DNA from: Calcarisporiella thermophila CBS 279.70
Lineage: Eukaryota > Calcarisporiellomycota
NCBI RefSeq assembly: GCF_041956535.1
Contig: NW_027192214.1
Coordinates: 402,974 to 466,973, forward strand
Direction: 5' to 3'
Length of the DNA: 64,000 nucleotides
In this document: positions 32,475 through 44,466 of the stretch, piece by piece
Position numbering within the stretch: position 1 is the first letter of the stretch
Layout: each line of letters opens with the position of its first letter
Notes under the pieces: generated by a model
The model's input: the letters and a program-made list of their open reading frames with translations, nothing else
Database searches by the model: none
Told to the model about the DNA's origin: nothing
Translations under genes and position numbers: made by a program

Positions 32475-35041
32475 ATCTTTGACGGCTATGATTATTGGTT
32501 TGGAACGTTTGATTCCTCCCTGTAATATGACGAAAACGTTTCAATAAATATGAAATATTAGATATTAGAAAAGCATTAAAGTAAAATAAAATGGTGCGAA
32601 GGGCGATGGAGGATTTTAAACACAAAGAAAAAAAAACAGCGGGCAGGAGGGCCAAATGCATTTATAACTATACTCAGTATTCTAGAGTGATTCACTATTT
32701 TCTATCGTTTTTCATGCAGCTATAAATCTCCAAATGGAGCACCATAAGTCGGTGGTAGGTGGGACTAACTCAAACCAAAAGAAAGTTGGTGGCCTCCTCA
32801 TGATCTTTGAAATCATCCTATTAATCCTCACGGAAGTAGTTTTTTTAGTTTGATAGATATACCGCTCTGCTGCAGATATAACCTACGGCAGGCATGTAGA
32901 GAGCTTGATAGTCTGCCGATACTGGAGATTGAATCCTTCCTTATCGGCACAGCCATCGCTTCGGCACCCCTTAATTGACTCTCTGGTGAACGGCTTCTCC
33001 TCTCTGTTGCGAATTGGCTTTAGTTTAAGTTGCTTGGTTCCCATTCGTTGTCATGGCATTTTGTCGCCTTCCTTTTACTAGAATATCGTCTACCCAAGGC
33101 CACTAGGTTTCAGCCAGGTTGGGTGTTGAATCGGGAGCCACCCCATTAAGGTTGAACTTGAAGTGGAGCAATTTGTCGAGATCCTAAGTTAGCTTTCGGG
33201 ATTTCCGCAAGTCCTCAGCGACCTTCTATTCCTAATGCGTGGTTTCTCACCCATCCTTCAGATATTTGCCGCGATGGAATTGGCTTGTCGTTTACTAAGA
33301 ACGACTTTAATGAAAATCATGCTCAACCGCCATCCTCTTATAGAGAAGACTTCCTAGTACAAGAAAGCACAATGGCCCTTATGTGGTAATTGTCAAAAAA
33401 AGGCAAAACACCCATTCACCAGTGCATATGACCACGAGGCACTCCTCAGGCCCACTCGGGAAACGACTTGGAGGTTCTCAGATGCGAGGCTCTCCTCCCC
33501 TTCGAGAAGCCAATGGCATCTGTCTAGAGAGTCTCGATATTGCCCGTTCATTTCTACATAGCATCTTATCGATAAGCTCCTGGAATGGCGATAACTCAAG
33601 ACGATCGCCATTGACAACTTTCGGCCACCCTAATATCCGTTCTTATCTATCTTGATTTCACTTAGACAAATTACAGACAATGTGAACTATCGGACATTCT
33701 TGCATGATACCATCGATGATTGAAACACCCATTTTGCTGATGCTCCGGGAAGATTCAATCAACTCTTCTTTACTTTCGGTAGCGTACGAAAATAATTTAT
33801 TCTTCAGCACGGCAATTTCTTGTACACATTTTCAAACAACCATTTACAACTCTACCATGTCATTTGCGAGCCGCGAAGAATTTTGGATGAAGCGAACATG
33901 TCAAACGAAGCCTTGTCCACGCAATGTTATCACTAAGAGTAATACATCTATGCTAAAATCTGTCATTTTAAACCCATTCTCTGCATAATATTTTGCTAGC
34001 GATCAATCCGACATGGGTGAGGGTTGAGACTATTTATTGTATATTAGTACCATTTGCTCAAAGGAAATGGGCTAGGCAGATGCACATAAAACAGCCTCCA
34101 ATTGGGTAACTGAAAGCAATTTCCATAAGAAAAAACTCGTCAGAATCATCTATAACAAATGTATATTCCAAATGCAAATGTGATCAAGAAAATAGCCTCC
34201 AATTTTCCCTCATCGTAAATCATACTATCGCAAAGAGCTAACGAAAATCTTTAAATAAGGAACCAAAGCAACGATATAAAGGGCAAATAATGTCACATGA
34301 TGCACTGCTAACTGCCAAAATGAAGAGTGAGCAAAAATAAGCAGCGTACAAGGATGGTTGAGAAGGGGAATAGTGAATGACTCGGAGTTAAGTCAAAATA
34401 AAATCACGTGACCCGGCATTCAACAATTAAATCTTAATAGTAATTAAATTTAGAGCTTGAGATACTATCCTCTCAGTCAGTTATAAAATTATTGTGGCAG
34501 TGTGTGAAAATGTTGTGTGTTATTTTTCTCCATTCATTGTTAACTCTCACCATTGGAGTTGGAGTGTTTTAGCAATTATGCCTAAATACCGTGGAAAAAA
34601 GTTTGCATTTCCTTTCCTTCTAGTCATCTTTCTTGACACAAGCCTCTTGCATTAATAATTAGTTTTATTTTATTAGGTTGAATCAGGTTCCTACTGACTA
34701 GAGTATGTTAAAAGATGGAAGCTTTCAGTTTCACCTTTCTTGTTTTAGAATATCAAAATATAAGATTCTTAACCCTTCCAGGTAGAGTGAAAAACTGTTA
34801 ACAAGACATTAGCTGATGTGGCAAGTGTCGTCTTTCCTTTAGCGGCGTGATATCCCGAAGCCGCGAAGTGGAAGCTTCCAAACTAGTTCTTTGTTTATTG
34901 GCAAAAGTAGTATTATTACACGGTATAAATAGCCTAAATTAAATAAATATATAAATATATAAATATATAAAGAAAGTAAGAAGGAAAAGAAAAGAGAATT
35001 ATTTATTAACTAGATTTCTTAATAATTTATATCGGTTGGGT
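32475..35041. other. Long spacer between OPT2 and OPT3
   Basis: About 2.57 kb. No intact gene. The OPT2 promoter lies near 32475. The segment 33000-33700 has somewhat higher GC and longer broken frames on the minus strand, so it may be an old transposon or pseudogene, but I found no conserved block. The rest is AT-rich with a TATAAA(TATA) microsatellite near 34945-34970. Confidence 0.45.
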
Positions 35042-37819
35042 CTAGCACGCATATACATCACCATCGGGGTAGCAGCCGACCACTACGGCTTGACCCTTCA
35101 CATTGGCCAACGTGAAGATAGCCATGAAGAGGGAATAAATTCCATTGACACCGATCATTCCACCCGCGACACTGGTGATAGGTTAGAAAGATAAACTGGT
35201 AAGTAGTCTACATCTAAGTGAAAATACTCCAAGGTCACCTACCTGTACATGTATTTTTCCCACGAATCCTTATGAACCCGGCGCCATATCTTGGTGGCAG
35301 TCCATCCGATCACCATGGCAAGAGGAATCTCGAGTGATGGTTGCGTAAAACCAATACCAATCGCGTTCAAATTCGGCATATATTGCTTATATTTCTCCGG
35401 GACGAACTTGTGTTTTACAACGGTGTATACCACGGAGAACACACAGCAGAAGATGGTAAAGTTGACGGAGGCTTGTGGAATAGTCACGGAATTCGTGGTC
35501 AAAAGTTTGGTAACGCTGGACCAGGTCAAAACGGCGACCAGGGTAAACTTGTCTTTACACTCTTCGGAAAGGGCCGAGCCCTCTTTAGCGAGGATACAGG
35601 GGTAGGCACTTGCATATCTAGAAAGTGTGAAACGAAAGCAATCGAGCAAGTAAGAGAGACAAAGTGTTTAGAATATATTCCATTGATTTGGGGGGAATCG
35701 TCTTCTCTTGAATCAGATATACATACAGATAGAACAATCCTAGAGCCGCCGCAACTGCAATAACTGACCCCACTATTTGCGCCAAGAACTGGGAACGAGG
35801 GGATGCTCCGAGCAAATGGCCGGTCTTTAGGTCGGAGACCATGTCAACACTCTGTGCTGCGGCACTGCTTGATATGTTTCCAGCAATAAGGTTGATCATC
35901 TGGGAGGCCTCCGCGGTTGGATGAGGGATGGGGGAAAACACTAGCTGCGACACTTTGCCAATAGAGCCGAGAGGGTTGATGTCTGTTTCACCAGACGCCT
36001 GAAGACCCACAAAAGAGAGGAAGAAGGACAGCACGATGGCAAGAAGAGTAAGGTACACCTGGACTCCGTAGAACACTCCAAGGATAGCACATGTGAAGAT
36101 GATGGATGCCAACAGACCACTGGTCTGTGTGGTATCAGGAAGAAAATCGTTAAACAACTCTGCCTTCCTTCATAAGAACCGAGTAATAATATGGATGGCT
36201 ATACTTACCCACCATAAAGTTGGTACCTGTTCGTGTGGGAGTGCCGGGTCGTTTGGATCCTGTTCTTTCTCAATAGCTCGGTTTCTCTTTGTCAGAGAAC
36301 GTACAGTGTTGGTGAATTCTTTGAAAAAGAGCTTGATTCCACGCCAAAGCACCTCGTAATGGACGAAGAGCTCGGCAAACGAGGTGAACACCATGAGAGC
36401 AATACCTGGCCAAAGGAACCACGTTTGTGCCTATTGTTTTCTTTGATTAGATTGACACTTACTTTTATACCATCAACGATGAAACTTTTACCGTTGGTCC
36501 AGATTTGAAACCCATGGGGTCTATAATTATACCATCGCGCCACATAAGTGGCCCTGCAAGCCCTACCGTCATGACGGTCCCAAATAAAAAGGACAAAGAG
36601 GTAGATCCTGGTGTCTTTGGAGATGGAGAGATGTAAAGAAGCATTAGCCTGGATTGAAAAGTGATTTCATTCTATGGAATACTTACCATCAGACCAGTAC
36701 CGAAAAATGAGAAATCCCAAGTAAACGACCTAGATGAAATGAGGTTGAGCATAGTGCAATCAGGGGACTATTCCAACAAGTACAACTGACCATGACCACA
36801 AGGTATCAGCCTCCATCAGCTCCTTACTCCCCGTAGCATGGCCTATCCAATAGAGGATATGTGGTGTACCAAAAAGGCCTGGAACCCAGTATCCTATGAG
36901 TTGCCAAACGAAACAAATGACGAAGCTGATCAATAGGATAAGGGCTGAACGCATGCCTTCTTTTTCACCGGCAGCAGAGCTGTGGAGGGATTTGATGGTA
37001 ACGGCTGCAGCACGCGGAGTGGGGAACACTAGGTCCTGAGTAATGACGAAATGCTTGCGAAGAGGAATAGCAAAAAAGAGCCCGTAGAAGGCGGCAGCGA
37101 TGGTCCAAAGTGTAATATGAACCATATCTCTTCAAGAAATAAACATTTTTAGTTAATTTTTTTCGGCCTCCAATTCCACCCGTGGCGATCTTACCTGTTT
37201 AAGTTCTCTACTTGGAGGAGCCCTAGTCTATACATCGCGGGGATAGCGGAAACAAATCCAGCACTTAGACCTCCCGCAGCAGAGGCTGCAGATTGCGCCG
37301 TACAGTTCTCTTTAGGTCCAAAATAACCCCCTCCAAGATACGTGGGCAGCATACGGGACATGGGTTTGAGTATAGCGAAGGAAAGGACGGCGCCAAAGAG
37401 GCCAGATCCAACTCCCCATCCTGTCCGAAGCCCCATATACATATCTATTACGGGCAGAATGAAGTGTAACCTAAGCCTTCTCATTCAAAGTTCAAATTAG
37501 GAGAATCAAAAATCTTACTCGCTGCAGCAATAATGCATCCTAGAAAAGATCCGACAAAGCAGGCGCGCCAAGAAAACTGCCATATCTGAAGCATCCCCAT
37601 CCATTGAGAAGTGGAACCAACGTTACATGGATTGGAAACATGCTGTTATCTGCTTTTCAAATCCTTTACCTCAACCAGTTCATCTAGGACGCCCTCTTCA
37701 TCATAATCGATTTTTGTATGATTATTGGCTGCATCTTGGGCCGCTTTTTCGTTCATTGCTGCGGCATACCTTGCGTTATCATTTGGATTTTCTTGATATT
37801 CCACCTTGCTTTCGTTCAT
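35042..37819 (-). CDS. OPT-family transporter 3
   Basis: Ten exons (37670-37819, 37519-37585, 37195-37444, 36791-37129, 36687-36729, 36492-36614, 36209-36430, 35727-36124, 35243-35617, 35042-35171) give 698 residues. It shares FGPKENCTAQSAASAAGG, PLRKHFVITQDLVFPTPRAA, SGETDINPLG and DLKTGHLLGASPRSQFLAQ with its neighbours but is the most diverged. Its C-terminus (VVGCYPDGDVYAC) differs from the VGVGC...DEHG ending of OPT1 and OPT2, as does the N-terminus. OPT1 and OPT2 are therefore the younger pair. Start: first ATG before a 50-residue charged N-terminus. Confidence 0.92.
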
Positions 37820-40066
37820 CGTGACCTAGAAGTCTGCCCAATGAACCAAGAAACAACAAATTAAACAAAAAAGAAAAGATTTGGATATCGTGACAAAAAT
37901 TTAGGAGGGTGAGAAAATGTTCTTTATATATCAGGAAAAATAAGCTTTTGTAGACTATTACTCCATTGTGCTTGGAACGTCACAGATGTTGCCAACCATA
38001 ACTCGTAATTCCTATCATCCACTTTTTTCCGGCAAAATATAAAGAGTCTGAAGGTACAAGCTCATCGCTTGATCCAAATGCACAGATTCCTCTTGAAATG
38101 CTTAATTGGCCGAAAGGGTTTCCAAAGAAGAATGCCTATATATATTGAGCAATTCATTTCTCCTATACCCATTCATTCTATGAATGGATTTTACAGACAA
38201 TTAGAATATAGCATCCTATACTATCCTCGACAATTGCTTTACTCAAAATCTAAATATTGCGACATAAAGTTTAGTGAAACCACTTTTTTGGGCTGCAAAT
38301 TATAAGACCGAACGTTATCGTACGCTTAGACTTAGGTCAGATGACGAAATTAGGGAGCGTCTTGGCAATTTATTAATTAGGAATTTCCTATCACTTTATT
38401 TAGTCTATATTAGATAGAGGCAATACAATAAGGGGGTCAAGGTAAAATTGAATAAGACAAAATAATCTGCTCACACTAAGGCAAACACCATTTAGCAATG
38501 CCTCGGTTTCGTCGTATCATCCACATCACAATGCTTCAACTAAGTTACCTTGTTAGAATTTTCTGTATTTATCACCCAGAATCCTGGCCTATTCTAATTT
38601 GATAATTACCCTCCTGGGAAACGCATTGTTTTTTTTCAGATAAGATCTTTAGACCCTAATCACAAAATAATTACGATATATTGAAACATTTCGTTACGAT
38701 TAAGCATGTGTTGGAGCAGCCATTTAATAGCTTAATTCAAAAAGGTAAATGGTATATCTAAAACATGGGTCAATAAAGTGAAATAAGAACTGCTAGCTTT
38801 TGAAACTTAGAAGGCACAGAACAAACTTTGAAAAGATATCATGACAGCAAAATAAATAGCTCGGCGGTAACGACGAGAACGATTCTAATAGGGGTGCATA
38901 TGCAGATGCGTATTAGCACTTAGTTCCTCTTAATTGAATATATTATCGCATGCTAGCTACAGAGATCATTTTGGCGATGAAATGGAGCATTCTCAATAGA
39001 TGGGTAGTTTAGAAAACTTGCTATAAAAATAATTAGAGAAGGCACAAATGGCCGCTACCAGATCCTGGTCTCTGTGTTTGCCGTATTAATCTCAAGGTAA
39101 ACATCCTCAGGGTGAAAATATAAATAGCCAAAATAATACATTGATTGCCTATATTTTAATTAAAAGATATTAGTACTCACACTAACGAAGTTGTTTTGTT
39201 ACTGTCCACTGGAGGCGATGGGTGGAGGCGATCGGACCCGAAACCAAAAGGAAATCTAAATTACAATCCTACGTGCATCCTAATGAGTGGGTTAGTTATT
39301 CGCATGGTAGACTAAAAAGCGCATAAATCCAGTTTTTAACGTTTGAGTTATGATTGCAGACAATTTAGAGGGCTACTTGGCAAAAATTCATAGATACATC
39401 CCTTACATATCCATTTCCCATATGGAGGAGAGCAAAAAAAAAAAAGAAAAACGAAGCGCTACCACAATCAAAGCCTTCTACACAAACTTTTCATGTCACC
39501 ATGCTCACATGTTACTTCACACATCTCAGTCAATCTAGTAACCTTCTGAATCCTAAGTTTAGAAGCCAAGCTCGATGGCGACTAGTATTGTTATGTCAAT
39601 TGGCTACGAGGCTGCGCAGCTGAGATAATTTTTTAGGATAAGCCAGGGCGCACGTTGCATTGTAGAAATTTTTTCAGTATAGCGTCTCAATAATGTAACT
39701 CCTGTGTTAAGCCACGTTTTGATTATCGTGCTCAAAGTGACACGAGACTAATATTTTTTTCCCAGGATATGCCTAGTTGCGGCGCATCACGGAAAAAAAA
39801 AGGCCACAATATGCAGTGATAACTCAACTCCATGGTCAAAGGGTTCATTGTCAAAATAAATTGGAAATTGCAGCCCATCTAAACAAAGCCCAAATATATA
39901 GCATATGTAACAGTGGGTGTGGTCCCCTGGATAGAATCTCCCTTGGATAGAAAGGAAGTAAACAGCTCTATAGAACTACAATGATGACGTATATGTACTA
40001 GTATATAAGAGAGTACAAGATGGAAAAAATAATAATAAAATAGAACATCAAAGGTTGAAGATAATA
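37820..40066. other. AT-rich spacer
   Basis: About 2.25 kb. Contains the OPT3 promoter next to 37820. No conserved protein block, RNA gene or repeat recognised; open frames are short and lack family features. Confidence 0.5.
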
Positions 40067-42646
40067 TCAGCTAAACATGATCTCGAGCACTTGGCTAGTG
40101 TTGCCCCCATACTCCAAGAGGAGTGACAGGGCCTCGAAACGTGAGCAGGCCATAATGTCCATCACGGTGGCTATTGCGTCGTCATTGATGCCTCGGCGCT
40201 GAGCATCTACAAAAGAATTGTAGGGGTTAGAATCGGCTTGAGGCGTTGTATTTTATTTAGCAGCGACGAAAAATAAAAGATTCCTGGATACCTTGTTCAA
40301 TCCTCATTACTTCTTCCTCTGGAATCTCTACTCCTATATTGGCTTCCTCCCATATGTTTTTCTCCTCCTTTTGCCGATGTTTACGTTCCCACAGCGTATC
40401 CACCAGAAAAGGATCCACCTGCTTGAGCCGATTTAATGCAATTACACGCTCAAATCGATCCTCCTGACACTGCTGTTGGAACCACCGAGTGTGGATATCC
40501 AAAAATGTGCCCAAAATACTCACTAAACGAGGGTGGGCTTCAGCCTCTTCAACCCCGCTATCGGCCGAGCTAAGAAGGGATCGCGCAGCGGTAGCCAGAG
40601 ATGCACGAAGCGACTCCGCAAGCACCCGAGGATCCAACCATCTGTTCAGCAATAAGACGATTTCTACCACAGTTTCACAGCTCATCAACTCTCTCATTGC
40701 CTCATCCAAGTTTATGTTGCAAGTTTCCGCGGCACTCCGTAGCAGCGATTCGCCCAGGCCGGGGGGTGCGGGACATCCATGGAAGGTTAGCAACATTGCG
40801 CATTCTTTCACCTGGGGAATAAGATCGGGGTACGCCTGGGTTAGCGGGGCCATGCCTTCGCGCAACGAGGTCCATGCATTGTCAAGGGAGCCATTTCGAA
40901 AATGTTCGAGGAATTCACAGCGCCGTAGCGCAAAATATAAATATGGAGAAAGCAGCATCTCGTTATTGTTGCATGGGGCGGCCGGGTCGGAATATCTGCG
41001 GGTTAGACCCATTTCATTCAATTCATCGAGTATAACGGTAGCTATGGGCGTGGTGAGAGGTATCTGTGCCAGTTGGCTAATAAATCGTCTAAGTCTCCTG
41101 TCAAAGTAAGAATGGAAAGGTTTAGTCGTATTGTAGCAGTTCAATAAATAGAGTCCAACTACGCCACCTTAAAGAATACGTCAAGTTTGATTTCCCTTTT
41201 GCGTCCTCTATCAATATGTTCGTACTTTCATCCACATCCACATCTTCCTCCGATTCCAAAGCATCTCGCCCAAAGAGTCCCCGATAGCTGCAGTACTCTT
41301 GGACAAGTTCAGCCAGCAAGCCATGCCCGACTTGCGTTAGAGATAATTCGGTGGTGAAAGCAGTGTCAACCGAGCCATGGGCGCGCTCGAGTGCCTTTAT
41401 TGCCCTTGGTCGCGAAAGATTAACCGCTTGTGCAAGCATATTTGCATCTTCCTCATTCACCACGATCTGTATTCCGGTTTCTATTATACATCTATCTCCC
41501 TCAGCTCTATCTTCAGTGCCCTTTGATCGGTTCTCAACCTCCGCCTTTTCCTCCTGCTCCGCTTCTTCTTCCCAATCCTCTTCATATCTATCGGGTAGAA
41601 TTAGCTTATCGACTTCGGGCACGGCAGAGGACTCCCCTCGTAGAGCAGTCCAAGTGTTATGAATGATGCATAGATAGCTATTTTTTTTTTGCAAACGATT
41701 AGGGGTGAAAAGATACTAGCGCAGAAACCAATTGTATACCGAATAGCTAAGGCCAATTTAGGCTCACGAATTTTAAAGCGACGAAGAAGAGTGGCATAAA
41801 TGAGAGTTGCTAGATCGTGCCTCCTACTAATAGACCTATGATGTGCAAATCGTGAGTGCTGTATATGCAATCTCTTGATTCTACTCATGGTAATACCATT
41901 CATCTACGATTTTCTCAACCTCGTTAGTACTTCCTTCGCTTTCATCGGACCGTCGAGGGCGAAACACTAGAGCCAGTAGTGCTGCTTTGAAGTCATTGTA
42001 CGCGCCAGGAGATGCAGACAGCGCAGTGGGACTTAATCGACTTTGTAGGTAAGAGAGTGCCTCAACAGGCGGAAGATTCTTGTCCCGTAATAGTTCAATA
42101 AACTAATTTATATGTAATGATGAGCCATGCCAAGAATGTGATAATATGGGATTTTAAGCGCTACCTGCTGTTTGTAGAGTTTGTAGGTGAGTGTGGAATT
42201 CTTCAGTAAATCAGGGCAAACAGAGCTGATGAGGTCTATGGCAACCTCGATGTGTCCATCATGGATTTGTTGTTTAATAGTCTACAGCCATCGGATTGCA
42301 GATACGTTAGCGGATCTTGACTGTGTCTCATTTTTGGAAAAGTGGGCGGCCAATATGAAAGCTGGGTAAATGCCCTCGAGGCCATGGAAAATAGAGCACT
42401 TACATTCAATTTCGCCAATGTGTTCTTCATAGTGAGGTATTCAGACACATAGGCCGTCTTTTCTGAAGGCTGAACTAACCCCTGATGTAGCAAGTAATCA
42501 ACACATAGCTGATCTAAAGCGTAGGAATAAAGGTTAGAGGGTGAAACAATTACAACTTCACCATGATTGGCCGGTCAAGTACCTAGTAGCGTCAGATTGA
42601 TGAGGGGTATTGGTGAGCCTGATTCATGTGAGCTTGTTGCATGCAT
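40067..42646 (-). CDS. LisH/CTLH/CRA protein with UBA-like segments (GID/RanBPM-related)
   Basis: Eight exons (42583-42646, 42404-42513, 42165-42281, 41885-42102, 41740-41835, 41168-41677, 40292-41097, 40067-40206) give 686 residues. The N-terminal part has a LisH-like start (LCVDYLLHQGLVQPSEKTA, about 24-42). A CTLH-type helix pair follows (IKQQIHDGHIEVAIDLISSV, QQFIELLRDK), then a CRA-like region. CTLH/CRA modules build the GID/CTLH ubiquitin ligase and RanBPM scaffolds. An acidic linker precedes a UBA-like segment (NEEDANMLAQAVNLSRPRAI, about 268-305) as in HYPK/NAC-alpha. The C-terminal half again has CTLH-like text (CEFLEHFRNGSLDNAW) and ends with another UBA-like helix set (MDIMACSRFEALSLLLEYGG). 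One acceptor near 41835 has a nearby alternative 12 nt further on. Family level is sure; exact role is not. Confidence 0.7.
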
Positions 42647-42883
42647 CCCGTGGAATAGTAGAGGAAGGGTACCTCCGTAGGAAAAGGTCAATGAACTCAG
42701 AAGGAGACGAGTCCAAGTGTTAATCCAAGAAATCGGCCACCACGTGAGTAAGTCACACCCTAGGGATGCAAGTCACAACGGTTGATTCGAATCCAATCCA
42801 CACTCGCGTTAATTTGAAACTTTGTTAGACGCGTCCCTTATTATTCTTGCGCTTTTCTCATCATTCAAAACTAATAACTTATA
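42647..42883. promoter_or_regulatory. Divergent promoter (CTLH protein / Ras)
   Basis: A 237-bp gap between two outward-facing start codons. It must serve both genes. A CCACGTGAG motif at about 42738-42746 contains an E-box CACGTG. Confidence 0.5.
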
Positions 42884-43615
42884 ATGCGCGAATATAAAAT
42901 AGTGGTACTTGGTTCGGGCGGTGTCGGCAAATCCGCATTGGTGGGCATCCTTTTCATCTCTCTGAAATAGACCAAACATTTGGTCATCCAACTGTTTGAT
43001 TGCGAAATTACATCCATTCGTTAATATGACGCTTTTCTTCATCTTCTCCTAGACGGTGCAATTTGTACAATCTATTTTTGTTGAGCGGTATGACCCGACC
43101 ATAGAAGATTCATATAGAAAACAGGCGGAAGTCGATGGCCAGCAGTGTATGCTGGAAATCCTCGATACTGCTGGAACTGAGCAGTTCACGGCAATGCGTG
43201 ACCTATATATGAAAAACGGTCAAGGATTCCTCCTCGTCTACTCCATTACTTCGCAAGCTACCATCGATGATCTCGAAGAGATATATGAACAGATATTGAG
43301 TGTAAAGGAAACCGACAAGGTAAGAAAGATAAAAAGACTATCTTATAACTAGATCTCAGAATCATCGGCGGTGTTATATTGAATGAATAGGTACCGATGG
43401 TATTAGCAGGCAATAAGATGGATTTGGAGAATGACAGAAAGGTCAGTTATGAGCAAGGCTCTACTCTTGCGAAGAAGTGGGATGTAGAGTTTTTTGAGAC
43501 CTCGGCAAGAACGAAGGAAAATGTTGAGGAGGTATTCTTTAATATTGTGCGCCAGATCAACAAGCAGACACCGCTAAAGCCGACAAAAAAGAAGAGAAAA
43601 TGCACCATCCTCTAG
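42884..43615 (+). CDS. RSR1: Rap/RSR1-type Ras small GTPase
   Basis: Three exons (42884-42940, 43053-43319, 43391-43615) give 182 residues. RSR1/BUD1 marks the site of polarised growth in fungi and recruits Cdc42 activators. Seen: P-loop [10 protein letters not shown], with the intron right after the serine-alanine-leucine; switch [10 protein letters not shown]; switch [15 protein letters not shown] and the SA-type ETSAR base-binding motifs; a KPTKKKRK polybasic tail; and CAAX box CTIL, whose final leucine favours geranylgeranylation. All GTP-binding residues are intact. Rap1-like features ([20 protein letters not shown]) separate it from Ras1/2. The gene is divergent from the CTLH protein across 237 bp. 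Confidence 0.93.
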
Positions 43616-44466
43616 CTCCTTTTATATTTATGCTAGTGACGCTATTTTTTTTTTTCTTTTGCTCCTTTTGCTCGTTGTTATTTTTTCTTCTTCTTACGTT
43701 TAATTTTAATACAGCTCCATTCCAAGATATAAAAACATTTTGCCTGCTCACCTAACATTTTCTCGGAGAGGGTTTTACTACTGTAATCTTGGCACTATGT
43801 GTTCTGGTGGGAGCAGAACACCAGCCTGCTCTTCTGCCCTCTGCGCAGACCTAGCAATACTTTAAAAGCCGAAGAAAAGCAGCGTAACGGAGGGCTTAGT
43901 TTGAAGCGGGGAGATACGCTCGCAAGACTGAGGGATATGTGGACAAGTCGGCGAGGGGGAGGAGCAGGGCCAAGGATGCGTGAGCGTAGAGTGACATTGC
44001 AGGGCCGTAGCCACCGTCAAATCTGGCCCTCGATTCGATTTTAGGTTCTACAACAGAAATATCATATTCACTGATTGGGCTGATTCGGAAAGGTTTGTTG
44101 AAATAAAAAAATCTCGAGGATTTCAGGGAACACCGTCTTTCTCTTTGTTGGCCGGATTTCGAGTGCTTCCTTGCTTTTGCCGGCGCCTTTCTTTCTCCTC
44201 CACACACTCACTACCCTCAGTTCTTGCATCCTTCGTCACGCATCTGTCCATCTCATTCCTCATCGTGAGCGGGAATTAGCTCATCTTTCGGCCATCTCAC
44301 CACCGAAACTTTTTCCTATTTTTCAGGTGATTATTCCTGTTTTCCCCCGGTGTTTATGCTGCCAAAATAGTCGCTCACAATCTTATTACCTCATCGCTAA
44401 CCAGAATTAAACCGTTTATGTCCATTACCTCGCTTCTAGTCTACCAAGTCTAACTTCACCAGAACA
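43616..44466. other. Spacer and probable promoter/5' leader of the ceramide synthase gene
   Basis: About 850 bp. No gene seen. The stretch from about 44160 to 44466 is pyrimidine-rich, as in fungal promoters and leaders. Confidence 0.5.

Noticed and set aside
33000-33700. Higher-GC stretch with longer broken minus-strand frames, tested as a retroelement RNase H/integrase
   Set aside because: No conserved residues line up in any of the three minus frames I read; left as unknown spacer.
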